Below, one piece after another: positions 23,420 to 35,290 of a stretch of 64,000 bases of DNA (position 1 is its first letter; each line of letters begins with the position of its first letter). The notes below the pieces were generated by a model. That model searched no databases. It had not been told where the DNA came from and saw only the letters and a list, made by a program, of their open reading frames with translations. Where the stretch lies: contig JAURVB010014815.1 in NCBI GenBank assembly GCA_033002965.1, forward strand, positions 186,001-250,000. The letters run 5' to 3'. Made by a program: the position numbers and the translations under genes. Origin of the DNA: Piper betle (lineage: Eukaryota; Streptophyta; Magnoliopsida; Piperales; Piperaceae).

Positions 23420-25186
23420 GGGAAGCGTGATGGGTCGTCTTACTTCTTATGCTAGTTAGTTCTTCCATGTTGGGAGTGGTGAACCGTGCTTGGAAGACCA
23501 TTATCAACAGCAAAAGCTTTCAAAGATATCGTGAAGAAGCTTGCTAAAAGAAAAAGGGTTATCATGAAGTGTCACCGACCCCTGGCCTTCAAATCAATGC
23601 ATTCCAAGGGCGCATTTGGGAGGAAAGGAGGAGGTAAACCTGTAATACCAAAGCTATGGTGGAGACAGTGGACACAACTTGTACATCCACAACGAGAGTG
23701 GAAGAAGCAACCGTGGGACCCCCTCATCCATTCGCCTAAAAGGCTGGATACACTAATATATAATATCCTGGTAATTGGGCAGGAAATTACCTAGAGGAAA
23801 TTGCCTAGAGAATGGTTAAAAAATTGCTGCATTCTGATTGGAACACTGCATTTGCTAAAACAAAGAAAACACAACTTTTAACTTTTCAAAGGTTCACTTA
23901 CCATTGCCTGGAAAGAAGGTTCAATTTTAAAAATAAAAATAAAAGAAAAGAAAAAAATTTTCAACATAAAAGAAAAGGACTTTCAAAGGTTCAAAAAAGA
24001 CAAAGTTCTGACTCTTGGAAAATACATTTTCTACTATTTTGGAAGTAAGAGTTAAAAAAGAGTCATAATTACCAAGTAAAAGGCCATATTACACTGTAAA
24101 TCCTATTTCAACGATTCATTTTATTTCAAAATATTTTTTTTGTTAAAAGTGCAAACTCACAGATTTTTTTTTAAAAAATTCTACAAGTAGATTAGGCACA
24201 TGGCAAGCTGGGGTAGCAAGATCTAGCTAATGTCTCGTGTTCTGGCCACAAGCAACCAAGGGCAGCCAATTTAGTAATTTGGCTAGTTTTTTCGAGGAAT
24301 TAAAGAAATTTCTTAATAACGCCAAGGTTCATCGTGAACCCTCTCATATATGGCATAAAACACCAAGTTTAGGATCATAAAATATGCGCACATGGGTTAG
24401 TATCCCTATGTTGTTTTTTTTAAGGGTCTTTGGTTGTCCTTAAATTACATCAAAAATTTTTAAAATTTATATTAAAATTTATAATTCACAATTTTTTTGT
24501 ATTTATATGTCTTAAAATTTCGTTAAAATTTTTTTCAATTTCAATCAAAATAAACCTATGTAAAAAAATTACAAAATAATATTTTTTTATGAAAATAAAA
24601 AAATTATGAGAAAATTTTAAAGACAAGTACACTTGCATGTGAAAAAGAATATTTTATTTTTATCTTTTTTTACTCATATCTAAATATATAAAAAAAATTT
24701 TAAAATTTTCGTGGCATTTCAATTCATTGTTTTGTATGATTTTTTTCATTTACACTAATTTTATGTCAACCAAACGGATCTTTAAGAAAAAAGCATAGTA
24801 TACGATTTTGTTTTCCATTACATCTATGATGAACATAATATGAGTACCATATCAACAAATATTAAATATTTTTTGAAAAAAATAAAGTATTTCCATGTCA
24901 ATTATGACAACGACACTGTATGTTCCATATCATAAAAATATGATGAACATAATATGAGTACCATATCAACAAATATTAAATATTTTTTGAAAAAAATAAA
25001 GTATTTCCATGTCAATTATGACAACGACACTGTATGTTCCGTATCATAAAAATATGGAATAAAATTTAGTGAGGTACTTGCTAGAGATCTTATTAGAAGT
25101 TTTTCTATTCCATAGACACATTTTTTTAAAAAAATCAAACTCATTATATTTTTGGCTCTGTTTAAAAGAATAAAAAATAACAAGAT
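23420..25186. other. Gene-free stretch upstream of the receptor gene
   Basis: It contains the presumed promoter side of the LRK10-like gene and an AT-rich tract with homopolymer A and T runs. The ORF at 23486-23794 has no recognised similarity. The only clear structure is the 114-base tandem duplication at 24826-25053. Confidence 0.5.
24826..25053. repeat. Tandem duplication, 2 x 114 bases
   Basis: Two copies starting ATGATGAACATAATATGAG lie back to back (24826-24939 and 24940-25053). I see a single difference (TTCCATATC against TTCCGTATC), so the duplication is recent compared with the surrounding decayed elements. Confidence 0.95.
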
Positions 25187-25194
25187 GTTAGAGC

Positions 25195-26028
25195 TATGGT
25201 TGCATAAATCAAAATCGGAATTGGTTTTCCAGGAAGTCGGAATCGGAATCGGTCTAAATTGGACAGGAATCGGTCCAGTTGAATCGGTCCAAATCGGTCA
25301 TATATAATAATTTGACAACTCATAAATAAATATATAAAAATTAAATATTGATGTCATTTTGATATTATTATGTATATTATATTTTATGATATTTTTATAT
25401 ATTTTTTAGATTTTTTAAAATTATTTGAATTAGTTATTATTTTTTACTCGAATAGGACACGAGTCAAGTTTTAATTACAAAAATGCCACCACCGTTATTT
25501 CTCTCCCATAGCCATTCTCTCCTCCATCCACCCTCCTTCCAAGTCCCCGCTGTCGCCACTGCAACCGCGCCTCCTCCCCCAGACCCGACCCGCCCCGCCC
25601 CGCCCCGCCCCACACCGCCTCCCCGCCAGCCCCTCCCTGTCCCCGCCGACCGCACCCCACCCCTCCAGATCCTCCCCCCTGCCCCCAACCCAGTCCCCCC
25701 CCCGTCGCCCAGTCACCACTGTCGTTGCACGCCGTCGCCGCCATCAGGTAATTTTAGGTTTTGAAATTTTAATTCTAATTTTACCCTTACTTAAATAATT
25801 GAATTATTATTATACCTAGGGCATTTAAGTAATTTATCCAAAAAATTAATTTTTTCCGATTTACCCCGATTCCGAATCCAATTTAAATCGGTCAGAATCG
25901 GGGCGAGTCGGCCGAGTTGGACGCCGATTCGGGGCCGACTGATTCTGCTCCAAAATCGGATCAGCATGGTGCCGATCTAATTTAAATTGGCCGATTCCAC
26001 TCGGAATTAGCCAATTCGTGCAACAGTA
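25195..26028. mobile_element. Non-autonomous hAT-type element carrying an LTR segment
   Basis: The element is flanked by a perfect 8-bp duplication, GTTAGAGC (25187-25194 and 26029-26036). Its short inverted ends are TATGGTTGCA and the complement of TGCAACAGTA, matching 8 of 10 bases. These ends resemble the hAT ends at 55120. Subterminal regions repeat AATCGG/CCGATT motifs. The middle (about 25330-25750) is not hAT sequence: it follows the chromovirus LTR (GTCATTTTGATATT, TATTTTTTACTCGA, then the GC-rich block and a GGTAATTTTA junction). It has no transposase. Confidence 0.8.
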
Positions 26029-26036
26029 GTTAGAGC

Positions 26037-27319
26037 TGGTAAATGTAGCCGGATAAAACAATCTGTTGCCTTCGAGACAAATCAATTTCTTTTAAAATAA
26101 TTTTTTAACAGAAATGGTTTAAGCCACGGGTATATATTTAAAATATTATCTAAAAAGAAAATAATAAATAATATTCTTGTCACATTTTACTTGTGAAAAA
26201 GAATATGTTTTGCGTTGTGCATCTCTGTTCTCAATGGCATTCTTCAGTTTCAATATTTTGTTAACTGTATTTTTAAAAAAATTGTAAAAAACATAATATA
26301 TGAAGAGTAATGTATCTTTTAATCATATTTTCCTTTCTTTATCTTAACATAGACAATTTACGAAAAACAAATTGTGATTCCATCAATTACTAAGGGGTCG
26401 ATATAACCTAGTAAAAGAGGCTAACCTTGTTTAATCTTCACTCGTAGTAAAAAATTAATCGCAAAAGTTTGCCACTAGTTTACTTATAAAGTTTTTTTTT
26501 GAAAATTAAAAAAACACTGCCACTCATGATATTAACTAAAAGTTTTAAAAATTATCCTGATCAAATCAAATCAACGCAACCCACAAAAAGTATTGTTAGG
26601 ATCTACATATAATTTATTTCCCTTTTTTTATTAATGAAAAACATATATTTACCAATCACAAAGTCCAACAAAGGGAAGCTAGCTGAGATGGTCTAACTAG
26701 AATTCGTTGGATGCTCAGCGTTCCGCTGGATTTCAATCAGGTCAAAGTTCGACTCAAATCTGACGAGTACGACGCAACTTTCTTCTGCTGGACTCAATTT
26801 AAGCTAAATAATTCATATTACTTATAATGGTTTATATATATATATATTGTTATATAGCTGTTTACATTAAATACTAAAAATAATAAATATAAATATATTG
26901 AATTGATGGTTTTACAATATAATTTAATAATTTTGTGCACAAATAAATTATTTAGCATATAATTGAATCAAAATTAAAATTTTTTTAATTTTTATAATTA
27001 ATTATATTTCAAATTACACATAAGAAAAAATATATAAATAATACTCGATCATTTGTCCCATTCAGCTCGAACTAACCTCAGTTCGTACCTGTTTTAAAAT
27101 CTTATTCAAACTCGAAGTAAACTAGTCAAAATTTGAAACAAATCATACTTCCTCCCTGTATTCTTTACACCCCTGCTACCTGTTTTCTTTATTAATATTA
27201 ACATTTTCAATTAAGTCATTTTTTAGAGTCGAGATAGGTCAATGGGAAGGTAGAAAAGAGATCTGATCTAAACTTAGCAAGGGAGAAGGAAGTAATCTGG
27301 AACTGGACAAGATGCGTAC
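26037..27319. other. AT-rich gene-free stretch
   Basis: No ORF, terminal repeat or domain is visible, only A/T runs and a short TA tract near 26834-26846. Confidence 0.6.
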
Positions 27320-28021
27320 CGAGGCTCGTCGCGGCAATAGCAGATGGTCTGCTCAGGAACTTGAGTGTTGAAGCCACATATTCCACCCGAGTCGACGCAA
27401 GCTGTGCACCACCCAGCACCCATCCCCCACTTCACGTCAAAGCCGGTCTTCAACACCTCCGCGTATCTCGAACCGTTCCTCCTCATTTCATCACCTCCCG
27501 TTTTCAGAACCATAATCTGAACTCTAGTTTCACACCTGCTTCTGTTCGCCAATTCCATCAACGCGCTCTTATTCCCCTCAAACAGATACTAAGATCTCGA
27601 GAGGCAAGAAATTTCTTGAACAATTGTACAGCAAGTTAACAGCCTCACTCTCGTTCCCGTATTCGAATGAGTTGCTTCCAATGTTCGTGTCGGTTAATGG
27701 TTGGGGGCAGTTTGTGGCCAAGTACTCTGTATTTATGGCGGTGAACACCCTGTCTCGTTCCCTGATTCTCTTCACCGTATAGTTGACGGATTCGATCACA
27801 ATCTGAGGGGAGTTATCCTCGCAGAACAGTTTCATCGGTGGATAACCGCAAGCAGCCGACCTGTTTCCGGTGAGAAATGGGTAGATGACATTGACAACGT
27901 CCCCACAATGATAGGGATAAGGTGAGCAATTTTGGTAACTTTCGTCGACCAGCGAAGTTGATGAAAACCGGGGTAAACAGAGGAAAATGGCCACTACGGT
28001 GAGAGGAGGCAGCAAATACAT
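27320..28021 (-). pseudogene. LRK10-like receptor ectodomain, second copy, no kinase
   Basis: From an ATG at 28021 there is a signal peptide (LLPPLTVVAIFLCLPRFSS), then a GUB_WAK-type domain (HCGDVVNVIYPFLTGNRSAACGYPPMKLFC ... ATNCPQPL) ending in YNCSRNFLPLEI. A one-base frame change near 27590 is needed to continue into LFEGNKSALMELANRSRCETRV and the WAK_assoc domain (DVKWGMGAGWCTACV, GGICGFN, TICYC). A donor-like GTACGC follows ACGAGCCTCG at 27319. No transmembrane or kinase exon lies between here and the next unit downstream. It may be an orphan secreted ectodomain, a gene that lost its kinase, or one whose exons are spliced elsewhere. Confidence 0.75.
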
Positions 28022-30011
28022 CTAGCTAGGTGATGGGTTGGGGAAACTATGACGAAAATAGAGAGAGCATGGAGATTAGAAGCAGGAGAAGATGTTGCAG
28101 AACATGTAGCTATAGCTGTTGATAGATCAAAGGAGAAGTTGAAGAAAAGGTGAAATAGGAGCCTTAGTGCAAACTTGTTTGAAATGGGCAGCGGCCGAAC
28201 CGGCTGTCTTGATCTTGAATCGTTGTTCTAGATCGGTAAATGGTGATGTCGGGTGGCTTCACGGTCGCGTCAACGGGTTTGACTTCCAGGGATATTTTAT
28301 AGCATATTATCACTAGATGCTTTTGCAAACGTTGATAGACAGACACCGCTAGAAATTGCATACAAATCTAATCAATTCAATTTACGGGAAAATAAAATAC
28401 AGCTAACTACTCTCTCATTGATTATATAGTTCGGACGCGTGCATGAAGAGGCTCTTTTTTGGTTCTTCACTCCGGTTCGAATGAATTAGCTAATGGTCTT
28501 TATCTACCTGTACCTCATCCAAATTTGAATATTTAAATCGGTATTCAATCCAAAACAAAATATCATGTTTATTTTTTGAGCTACACTTCCTATAATTTAT
28601 ATAAATTATATACTTAATTTGAATATTTTTAGTAGATCTTGCAAAATAATATTTATATATATTAAAAATAGAAGGGATGAGGAAGAAATTGATAAAAAGT
28701 TTATTTATTTTTTAATATCATTATGATCTACTTTTAAATTTTTAAAAATATACTAGTTAATAAATATTTTAAATTTTATTTTTATTATAATTACTTTAAT
28801 AATTAATATAAAAATGTTAAAAAATATTTACTTAAATTAAAATTTTATAATAATCTTTGTTATTTATTTTTATATGTTTACTTATATATAGATTTTGAAT
28901 AGTGGGGACTTATTAAATTGCTTTAAAAAAAAGGTGTACTATGTGTGTCGTAACTCTATAAACTATATATAAGACTCTTATTTTATTTACTATTTTATAT
29001 AGTGGAAGTTTTGCCAAAGCCACCTCTCCTTAGCCCATCTAATTTGGTCTGATTAAGGATGATCCACATTAAATCTTAAAAATAAAAACCGCACCCTTTT
29101 TCCAACCGCCACTGGCCAGCCACAATAATGGCCCCCAAAAAATATTTTTTTGCCACTAGCCTTTAGTTGTTGACAATGAGAGATTCGGCCTCACTTGGCC
29201 AATTCTTTCACCATTGGTCGAAACAATCACCGACAAAAATTTTTTTACTACAGTGGCCTAGTTGGATCTGGCCTCCCCCGACGTTAGTATATATTTTTTC
29301 TTTATTTTTTAAGGTTTGATCTCAGATGTCTTTATAATCAAATAACCTAGATTAAAATGAGCTCAGGAAAAATCACCCAAGCTTTTTAATATTAAATGGG
29401 AATCCACCAAATATGTATCCCAAGTGATCCTATAAAAATAAATATAACATTAAATTTAAAATATAAGGAAATTTTGATAAAAAAATTATGATTAAGTATT
29501 TGAGAATATATTTTTGTAAAATAATTACACGTTTAAATCGGATATGGACATGAATTGAATCACGAAAATATTTTTGAATATAAATATTATCCCGACTAAT
29601 TTTTTTCAAGGATTATAATCAAATAATTTGAACCATATAATTATACACTTGGTTTGGAATTCAGATTATCCGAACCCATCCATTGGCTCAAATCTATGAC
29701 CGGAGAAAGCAAGAAAAGTTACTCTTAGTGATTGAATTTATATGTTTATTACGATAAGAGATAAAATAGAAACTAAAATCTGAATCATTTTCTGAAATCT
29801 TATAAATAGACCCTCTTATCAACCAGAGAATTAAGTTTCCTTTCAAGTGAGATCTATATGTGGTATCTGTTCCAAACCATGCTATGCAAGCAACGTTAGT
29901 ATCCAATGCTTTGAAGCAGCACACCAGAAAAAGTGTCGACGTATAACAAATGCTCATAAATAAAAAGAACATTCTAAAAGAAGAAGAGACCAACGATTTT
30001 GAGGCACTTAC
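28022..30011. other. Gene-free stretch between two ectodomain units
   Basis: This is AT-rich DNA with no kinase or transmembrane exon on the minus strand, which matters because the upstream ectodomain exon ends in a strong donor. No transposon ends were found. Confidence 0.6.
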
Positions 30012-30645
30012 ATGTCCTCTCAGCCTCCTCATCGCAAAAGCAGGCAGATTTCCATTCTTGGTTGTGGACATAGCCACAGAGCCTGTTGGACCGCCTGCAT
30101 TCGTCACACATTCGTAGTGTCGAGTTCGTCAATCCAAGGGCTTGCAGAACAGGGACGCTCGTCTCGTCCCCCACGGAATCAGATTTCTTCACACAATTTT
30201 GGATGGGGGCGACCACAAACTCCTTGCATCTTGCAACCCAATCCTGTTTGGGAATATCTGCATCGTCCCAACTCAACACGAACGACTGATTGAACCCAGA
30301 AAAAAGGCACATGATCTTCAACAGCGAGTTGTCCTGTACAGTGGAGGGGAAGGTTGCGCAGGTCAAGCTAAATTGGAATTGGGGGTTGTTGTCCTTCCCA
30401 TCACACCCATGCTTGTGGGTATAGCTTTGGTCTGGGTTTGACGAGTTGCCATATAGCGAGTAACTGGTATTGATTTCCCAGCAAGGGGGGACTGAGCTAT
30501 CGGAGTCTAAAGCAGGAGTAAAAGCACAGAGACTGAAAGTGCTGTAAGAGATCTCAGAGGATTTGGAAGTTAGGAAGAGCTTGACGAGGATGATAACACC
30601 AAGGAAATTAAACATGGAAGGAAGAATTCGGCGGCGGCGATTCAT
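30012..30645 (-). CDS. LRK10-like receptor ectodomain exon, third copy, intact frame, no adjacent kinase
   Basis: The ATG at 30645 opens 211 codons without interruption. A basic start (MNRRRR) leads to a hydrophobic segment (FNFLGVIILVKLFL). Then come a cysteine-rich first domain (LCAFTPAL, PCWEINTSYSLYGN, FQFSLTCATFPS) and a WAK_assoc-like C-terminal domain (ARCKEFVVAPIQNCV, LRMCDECRRSNRLCGYV, SACFCDEEAERTC). The exon ends at a consensus donor, ACAT|GTAAGT, in phase 1. The only transmembrane exon in the window that accepts phase 1 is at 21219, over 8 kb away and beyond two other ectodomain units. If unspliced, the frame adds a few residues after the last cysteine and stops at 29974, giving a secreted protein. 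Confidence 0.75.
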
Positions 30646-31444
30646 GGTCAGTAGAAAGGCCGCTCTGTTTGCAGTGATTCAGTGCAAATAGATAATTGTA
30701 TAGATGGAGAAGATATGGGTTATAGCGGCATAATTATCCCAACTCACAACGACCATGGTTTCACATTATTACTTCCTATCTTCCCTTGACGGACGACCTG
30801 ATTTTAAAGACAGACGACCTGGGTGTCTGGGTCTTCTCCCATGGAAAACAGCAGGTCGTCGAGGTGTTTTCTATCTGACTAGGGGTGCGTGGTGCGCATC
30901 ATGGTGAAAAACCTTTAAAAAAAATGAGACTGTAATTTTAATCTCATTTGATATTGAATTTAATTTCGGTTTGGAATGGGTACGTAAACTGGGTTCGATA
31001 TTAGCAGGTATTGGCAAGATGGACCCGTAGATAACCTTAATATTTCGGTTCAACCAGAATAACTAATATACTTAAAAAAGAAACCTAATTATAGAATGAA
31101 GTAAATGATTTGTTCTTTATTTTTTAAATATGACTTATTTTATAATTAATTACCCAATTATATGATTGAGGTCGGTAAATAAACACACCAATTCCAAAAG
31201 CATAATTTTGATAATGTTGTACAAGCTAAGGTTCTTAAGTTAAATATATTTTTTTCCATTTTAATATTTGGTTTGGTTATCAAAACCCAGTTGACATGAA
31301 ATGTCAATACCGCCAAACCAAAATATTTTGATTAAATTTAATTTTAATAAAATTAAAATATTTCGATTTAATTTAATTTAATATAATTTTGACAAAAATT
31401 GGATTTGACTTAGACAACAAAAATCTGATTCGAAACTAAATCTC
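30646..31444. other. Upstream region of the third ectodomain copy
   Basis: No gene is seen. A GACGACCTG motif occurs twice near 30790-30820 with an inverted copy (CAGGTCGTCG) near 30850, which could form a small hairpin. The rest is AT-rich. Confidence 0.5.
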
Positions 31445-31539
31445 ATTGAATAAATTTTGGAGACGCCTTAACATTAAACGCCCAAGGAATGCGTGAATAG
31501 AAGATTGACACGTGTCACGCGTCCCAAGTGTGCCTATGA

Positions 31540-31702
31540 GGAAGCCGCCACTCCGGTCGTCGGCCTGTGGGTGACGCCGGGCGTGCTGTCTCGGGGCCAA
31601 AGCTTGAGTGAGGTGTGGGCCATATCCAGCGGCCAACCTACAATCCTGAGCCGTGGTGGCGAGGTCAGCCTCCTCCCCCGACTGGCCTCATGGCAGAGGT
31701 CG
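31540..31702 (+). pseudogene. HSPRO-like gene fragment, upstream part
   Basis: The plus strand reads SLSEVWAISSGQPTILSR and GGEVSLLPRLASWQRS, matching the middle of HS1pro-1/HSPRO proteins (EVWKIP...SEASLLPRLATWQKS). These intracellular plant proteins have been linked to nematode and basal resistance. The match stops abruptly at 31702, where the solo LTR begins. It lacks the N-terminal third of the protein. The coding sequence resumes at 34527 in the same frame once the LTR and one 5-bp flank are ignored. Confidence 0.75.
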
Positions 31703-34521
31703 TGTAAAACCCGTGACTTGAGTTAGGGTTTTACGTTACTGAACCAGTTGGTTCAACCATTGGTTCGAGTCGAGTCAGTTTCATAAACCGTGTGCTGAGT
31801 CGAGGCCAGCCGTGAGTTATGAGCGATGAGAGTCAGGTGTACCTGAATATATGATGATAACGTCGAGAAGATGGTGAGAAATGAGTTATCAGAATATATG
31901 AAAGTATGCAGTATTTTTTTCTTTTTATATGTTTGATCGTAGAAATAGTTTTAGGCCGAATAACGTGTTAGGACGCATTGGATTATATTCGGGTGAGTTA
32001 TTTGTTATAAAGCATGTCATTTGGATGTTGTTGTGTTTGTTTTATTTTATGGAATTTTTCCATATTTTTCTAGATTTTTTTAGAATTTATTACGATCTAG
32101 TTATTATTTTGACTCGAGTAGGAATCGAGTCAATACTTAATTACGAAACTGCAACTGGAGTATATTTTCTCCATTCCCGACACTTCCCCCTTCCAAAACC
32201 CTAGCCGCCGCCGCCCCTCGTGCTCGTCGCCGCCGCCGCCACCGCCGACGTCGTACAACCGCCGATCAACACCGCCCCGCCTCGCCCACCCCGGCCACCG
32301 TCTCACCGCCACGACGCCGGAATCTCCCCACAAGCCGTGACGCGCTCCCTAGTCGATTCGCCGCCGTCCGGGCTGCTCTGTCGCCGCTGTGACCCCGACG
32401 ACCACCCTCTGGCCGTTGCCGAAGTTTCCCCCATCATCCCGACCACCGTCGAGGCCGGCCGTAGCCCCGATCGGAGCACGCCGCCGCCGCCACCCATTTT
32501 CGACGCCGCTGTCGACGACCACCGCCGCCCCGGCTACTTTTTGACACCACCATTGGACCAAGCTCGTCGAGCTGGTGCCGATAGACCCCCTGATTTCCCC
32601 GTCCCGAATCATTGCCGAAAACCGTCGACACTCGCTGGAAAGCCGCCGGAACCGCTGGAAAATTGGATTCGTAGGAAATTCGCCGGATCATCCGCCAAAC
32701 GCACCCGATCCAATCTGATCGGACTTCAGACGCTGCTAGGTGTCGAATTCAAGTTTCGACGCCACGAAACGGAAACCTTAGTCGTCGCCGATTTTTGACA
32801 ACGCGAGGTATAATTTATTTTAATTTAATTATTTAAAAATATTGATTATTAGAATTGCATGCTAGGATATGTGAATTGTGTGTTATAATAATATATATAA
32901 ATGTAGATTTGATTAAGGATAAAATATAAAATTTGTTTGATTCAGTGGTATTAAAAATGGAGGCTAAGAAACTAATTAGGGTAACTAGATAATGATCATG
33001 ATCTAATGCAAACTAGCCTAAGTAGACTTGCTAGAATTGATGTAGGTTGATGTGCGTTGATTGATGTGTGATTGTGTTGATTGTATGTGCATGTTATAGG
33101 ATGTGTGATTCATCATGCGAGCGTTAGTTTTTAGCTTGATTGTGTAGGTACGGTATAGGAGCTCACCGCCTAGGCGCGTGGACCCGTTTGGAGCTTCTAG
33201 CAGGTCCGTTTAGGACTCGTTCTCTGTTTTTACGCTATTCTATTGTGTATTTGATTTATCATGTGCAGGACGAGTTAAGTGGCACTTTATCGGATCCCAC
33301 TTAACTCGGGCCATTTAGCTAATAGTTTTTTTGGATTAATAACCCTTGAGGATGAGATCCCTCAAGTTTGTTTTTGAACTTTAGATCCAGCTTACATTGC
33401 CTTTGGGCCTATTGTATAAATCCCAACCCAGACCTATATATATGTATAGTTTCGCGTTTTCAGTGAGAGATTGAATGAGGGAAATCTGACTACCGTGCTA
33501 CGGGAGCGAGCACGTGTGAGTCGATAGTGGGCTCTGGAATGGTGTACAAGCCGTTTCATTCCCGAGGGATCCTGACCACTCCACCTTTGAGTTCCTCAAA
33601 CCCGGAGAAGTGTGGAGGTTCACGGGTACTGTATTGCAACGCATGTCTAGATTTGTGGTTTCAAAGGGTACTGAAGGCGACTGCCTGAGAGTACTCGGCC
33701 TTCATGCTCAAGGCCAAGAGTAATATGGAAGGTGCAGAGGGCGGAAAGGAATGAGATTTGATGCGAGAAGCGATAGAGAAATGACCAAGGTATGATAATG
33801 AGAAAGAAAGGGGGACGTTGTTGACCCGAAGGCGACGGCTCCCGTATGTGCCCTGATGAGAGTTCTTGAGGAAGTATATAGTTTTCATTCAACAAGAGAG
33901 TTTTCTCTCCTGTGCCAGATTGATATTAGTTATTTTCCGGGCCGGTAACACTCGTTACTGACGGTTTTTCTACATATATAGGTGAGAAATGCGAGGGATG
34001 AAAGCTGTCGGGACTGCAGAGGAGCAGCACGGAACCGCGCACACATGTACCTACCACGTGTAATCTATAATGATGGTGTGCTATTGCTACCTGAATGATA
34101 ATTTTGATGTGTTTGTTTAGATAAATTGATTGATATGAAATGAATGGATAAATGTGAATGAGTAGTGAGTTTGGAATTCAGGCTCGGTTCAATTGAAACA
34201 AAAGAGATAACGATGAATGTTACGGTAGATTATCATGTTTTATCGTATTTTGATAAAATATTTATATATACTTGTAATGGATAATTTTTAATTAAAAATT
34301 TCTTGCCGTTGGATGGTTTTGTTTTGCTTGCACATCATAGTATGTATGTAGGACTACGTTAAAACCCACGTATCTCATCCATACATTTCATGTTTGCATC
34401 TCCATCTTGAGACACCGAAGGCAGATCTGGGTCGGCTTAACTGAACCCAGTAGATTAGCGAAAGGTTCGGTCGCCGGTGATATTTCTAGGTCGGTTCACG
34501 GGTGAGCCACAGGGTGTTACA
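31703..34521 (+). mobile_element. Solo LTR of the Tekay-type chromovirus family, inside the HSPRO fragment
   Basis: This 2819-base sequence starts TGTAAAACCCG and ends GGGTGTTACA, and it aligns with the LTRs at 4032 and 12892 throughout. No internal retroelement sequence is attached, so it is a solo LTR left by recombination. The five-base flanks GGTCG and GATAG agree at three positions. Treating GATAG as a mutated target copy restores the HSPRO frame exactly (WQRS then KAAASRIAFN). It is better preserved than the full element, with a long GC-rich block at 32150-32810. Confidence 0.9.
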
Positions 34522-34526
34522 GATAG

Positions 34527-35290
34527 AAGGCGGCGGCGTCGAGGATAGCGTTCAACATCGAGTGCTGCATGGCCGGCACGCCGTTCACGCTCGGGGTCAG
34601 TGCGCCCAACCTCGCCTGCAAGCCCACCCTCAAGTACGACCTGCTCTCCTCCCCAGCCGAGCTCCATGCACTCAAGCAGCCACCTTTTGACGCCAACAAC
34701 GCCGAGAACCAGACCCTCTTCACCGTGCACCAGATCTTCGAGTGCTAGGTCGCCGCCGCCGCCGAGCTCCTACGCAAAGTCAAGGAGAGACCTGCTTCGA
34801 CCGCTATTGGCTATTGGAGTGATTCTGGAAACTATTGTCAGAGATCCAAGAGCTGCATATCTTGATGGATCCCCCTGACCTGCTCAAATTGAAGAACCAG
34901 CTTGGCATCAACCGTTGAAGACGTGGTCTGCCGGGCTTGCGGGGTTGGTGCAGTCCTGCAAGGAGCTCCGGCACCGGGTGCCGGCAATGCTCGGGGTTGA
35001 GGCAGACCCGAGCGGCAGCCTAAGGGTGGTGAGGCGGCGATGCGCTGCTGGAGGGGAGAGCCCCGGCGATGAGGCGGCGAGTGTGCACCTTCTGTAGGCG
35101 GAGGTGACGATAAAGAGGTTCTTCTTTGGGTATAGGGAGGTGGTGGCGGTGGCAATGGGCAGCTTGGAGGCAAAGGGCGGCCGGGCGGCCATGCCGGCCG
35201 GAGATTGGTTGGAGATGTTATCGGAGATATTCAGGGTGCCGACACAATTCCCAAATTTCTCGGGAGTAACGGGTCCTATACGCGTTACTT
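34527..35290 (+). pseudogene. HSPRO-like gene fragment, downstream part
   Basis: The frame resumes as KAAASRIAFNIECC, GTPFTLGVSAPNLACKPTLK, PAELHALKQPPFDANNAENQ and TLFTVHQIFEC. A TAG stop (34746-34748) then stands where the family has Trp. Further pieces need frame changes: LLSEIQELHILMDPPDLLKL (about 34825-34885), CKELRHRVPAMLGVEADPSG (34958-35017) and IKRFFFGYREVVAVAMGSLE (35110-35170). All are in HSPRO order, reaching almost to the C-terminus. The sequence is GC-rich. It has at least three disabling changes and lies within the candidate Pack-type element, so it is a captured pseudogene rather than the native locus. Confidence 0.82.

Noticed and set aside
23486..24048. Two plus-strand ORFs of 102 and 78 codons with many Lys residues
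   Set aside because: They have no family resemblance, the composition is AT-rich, and they lie at the 5' side of the receptor gene.
25464..25764. Glycine-rich and proline-rich ORFs on both strands
   Set aside because: Simple-sequence CCCCGCC DNA inside a hAT element; no frame is preferred.
32220..32798. 192-codon proline-rich ORF
   Set aside because: It starts at a non-ATG codon within the GC-rich block of a solo LTR; other LTR copies do not keep the frame.
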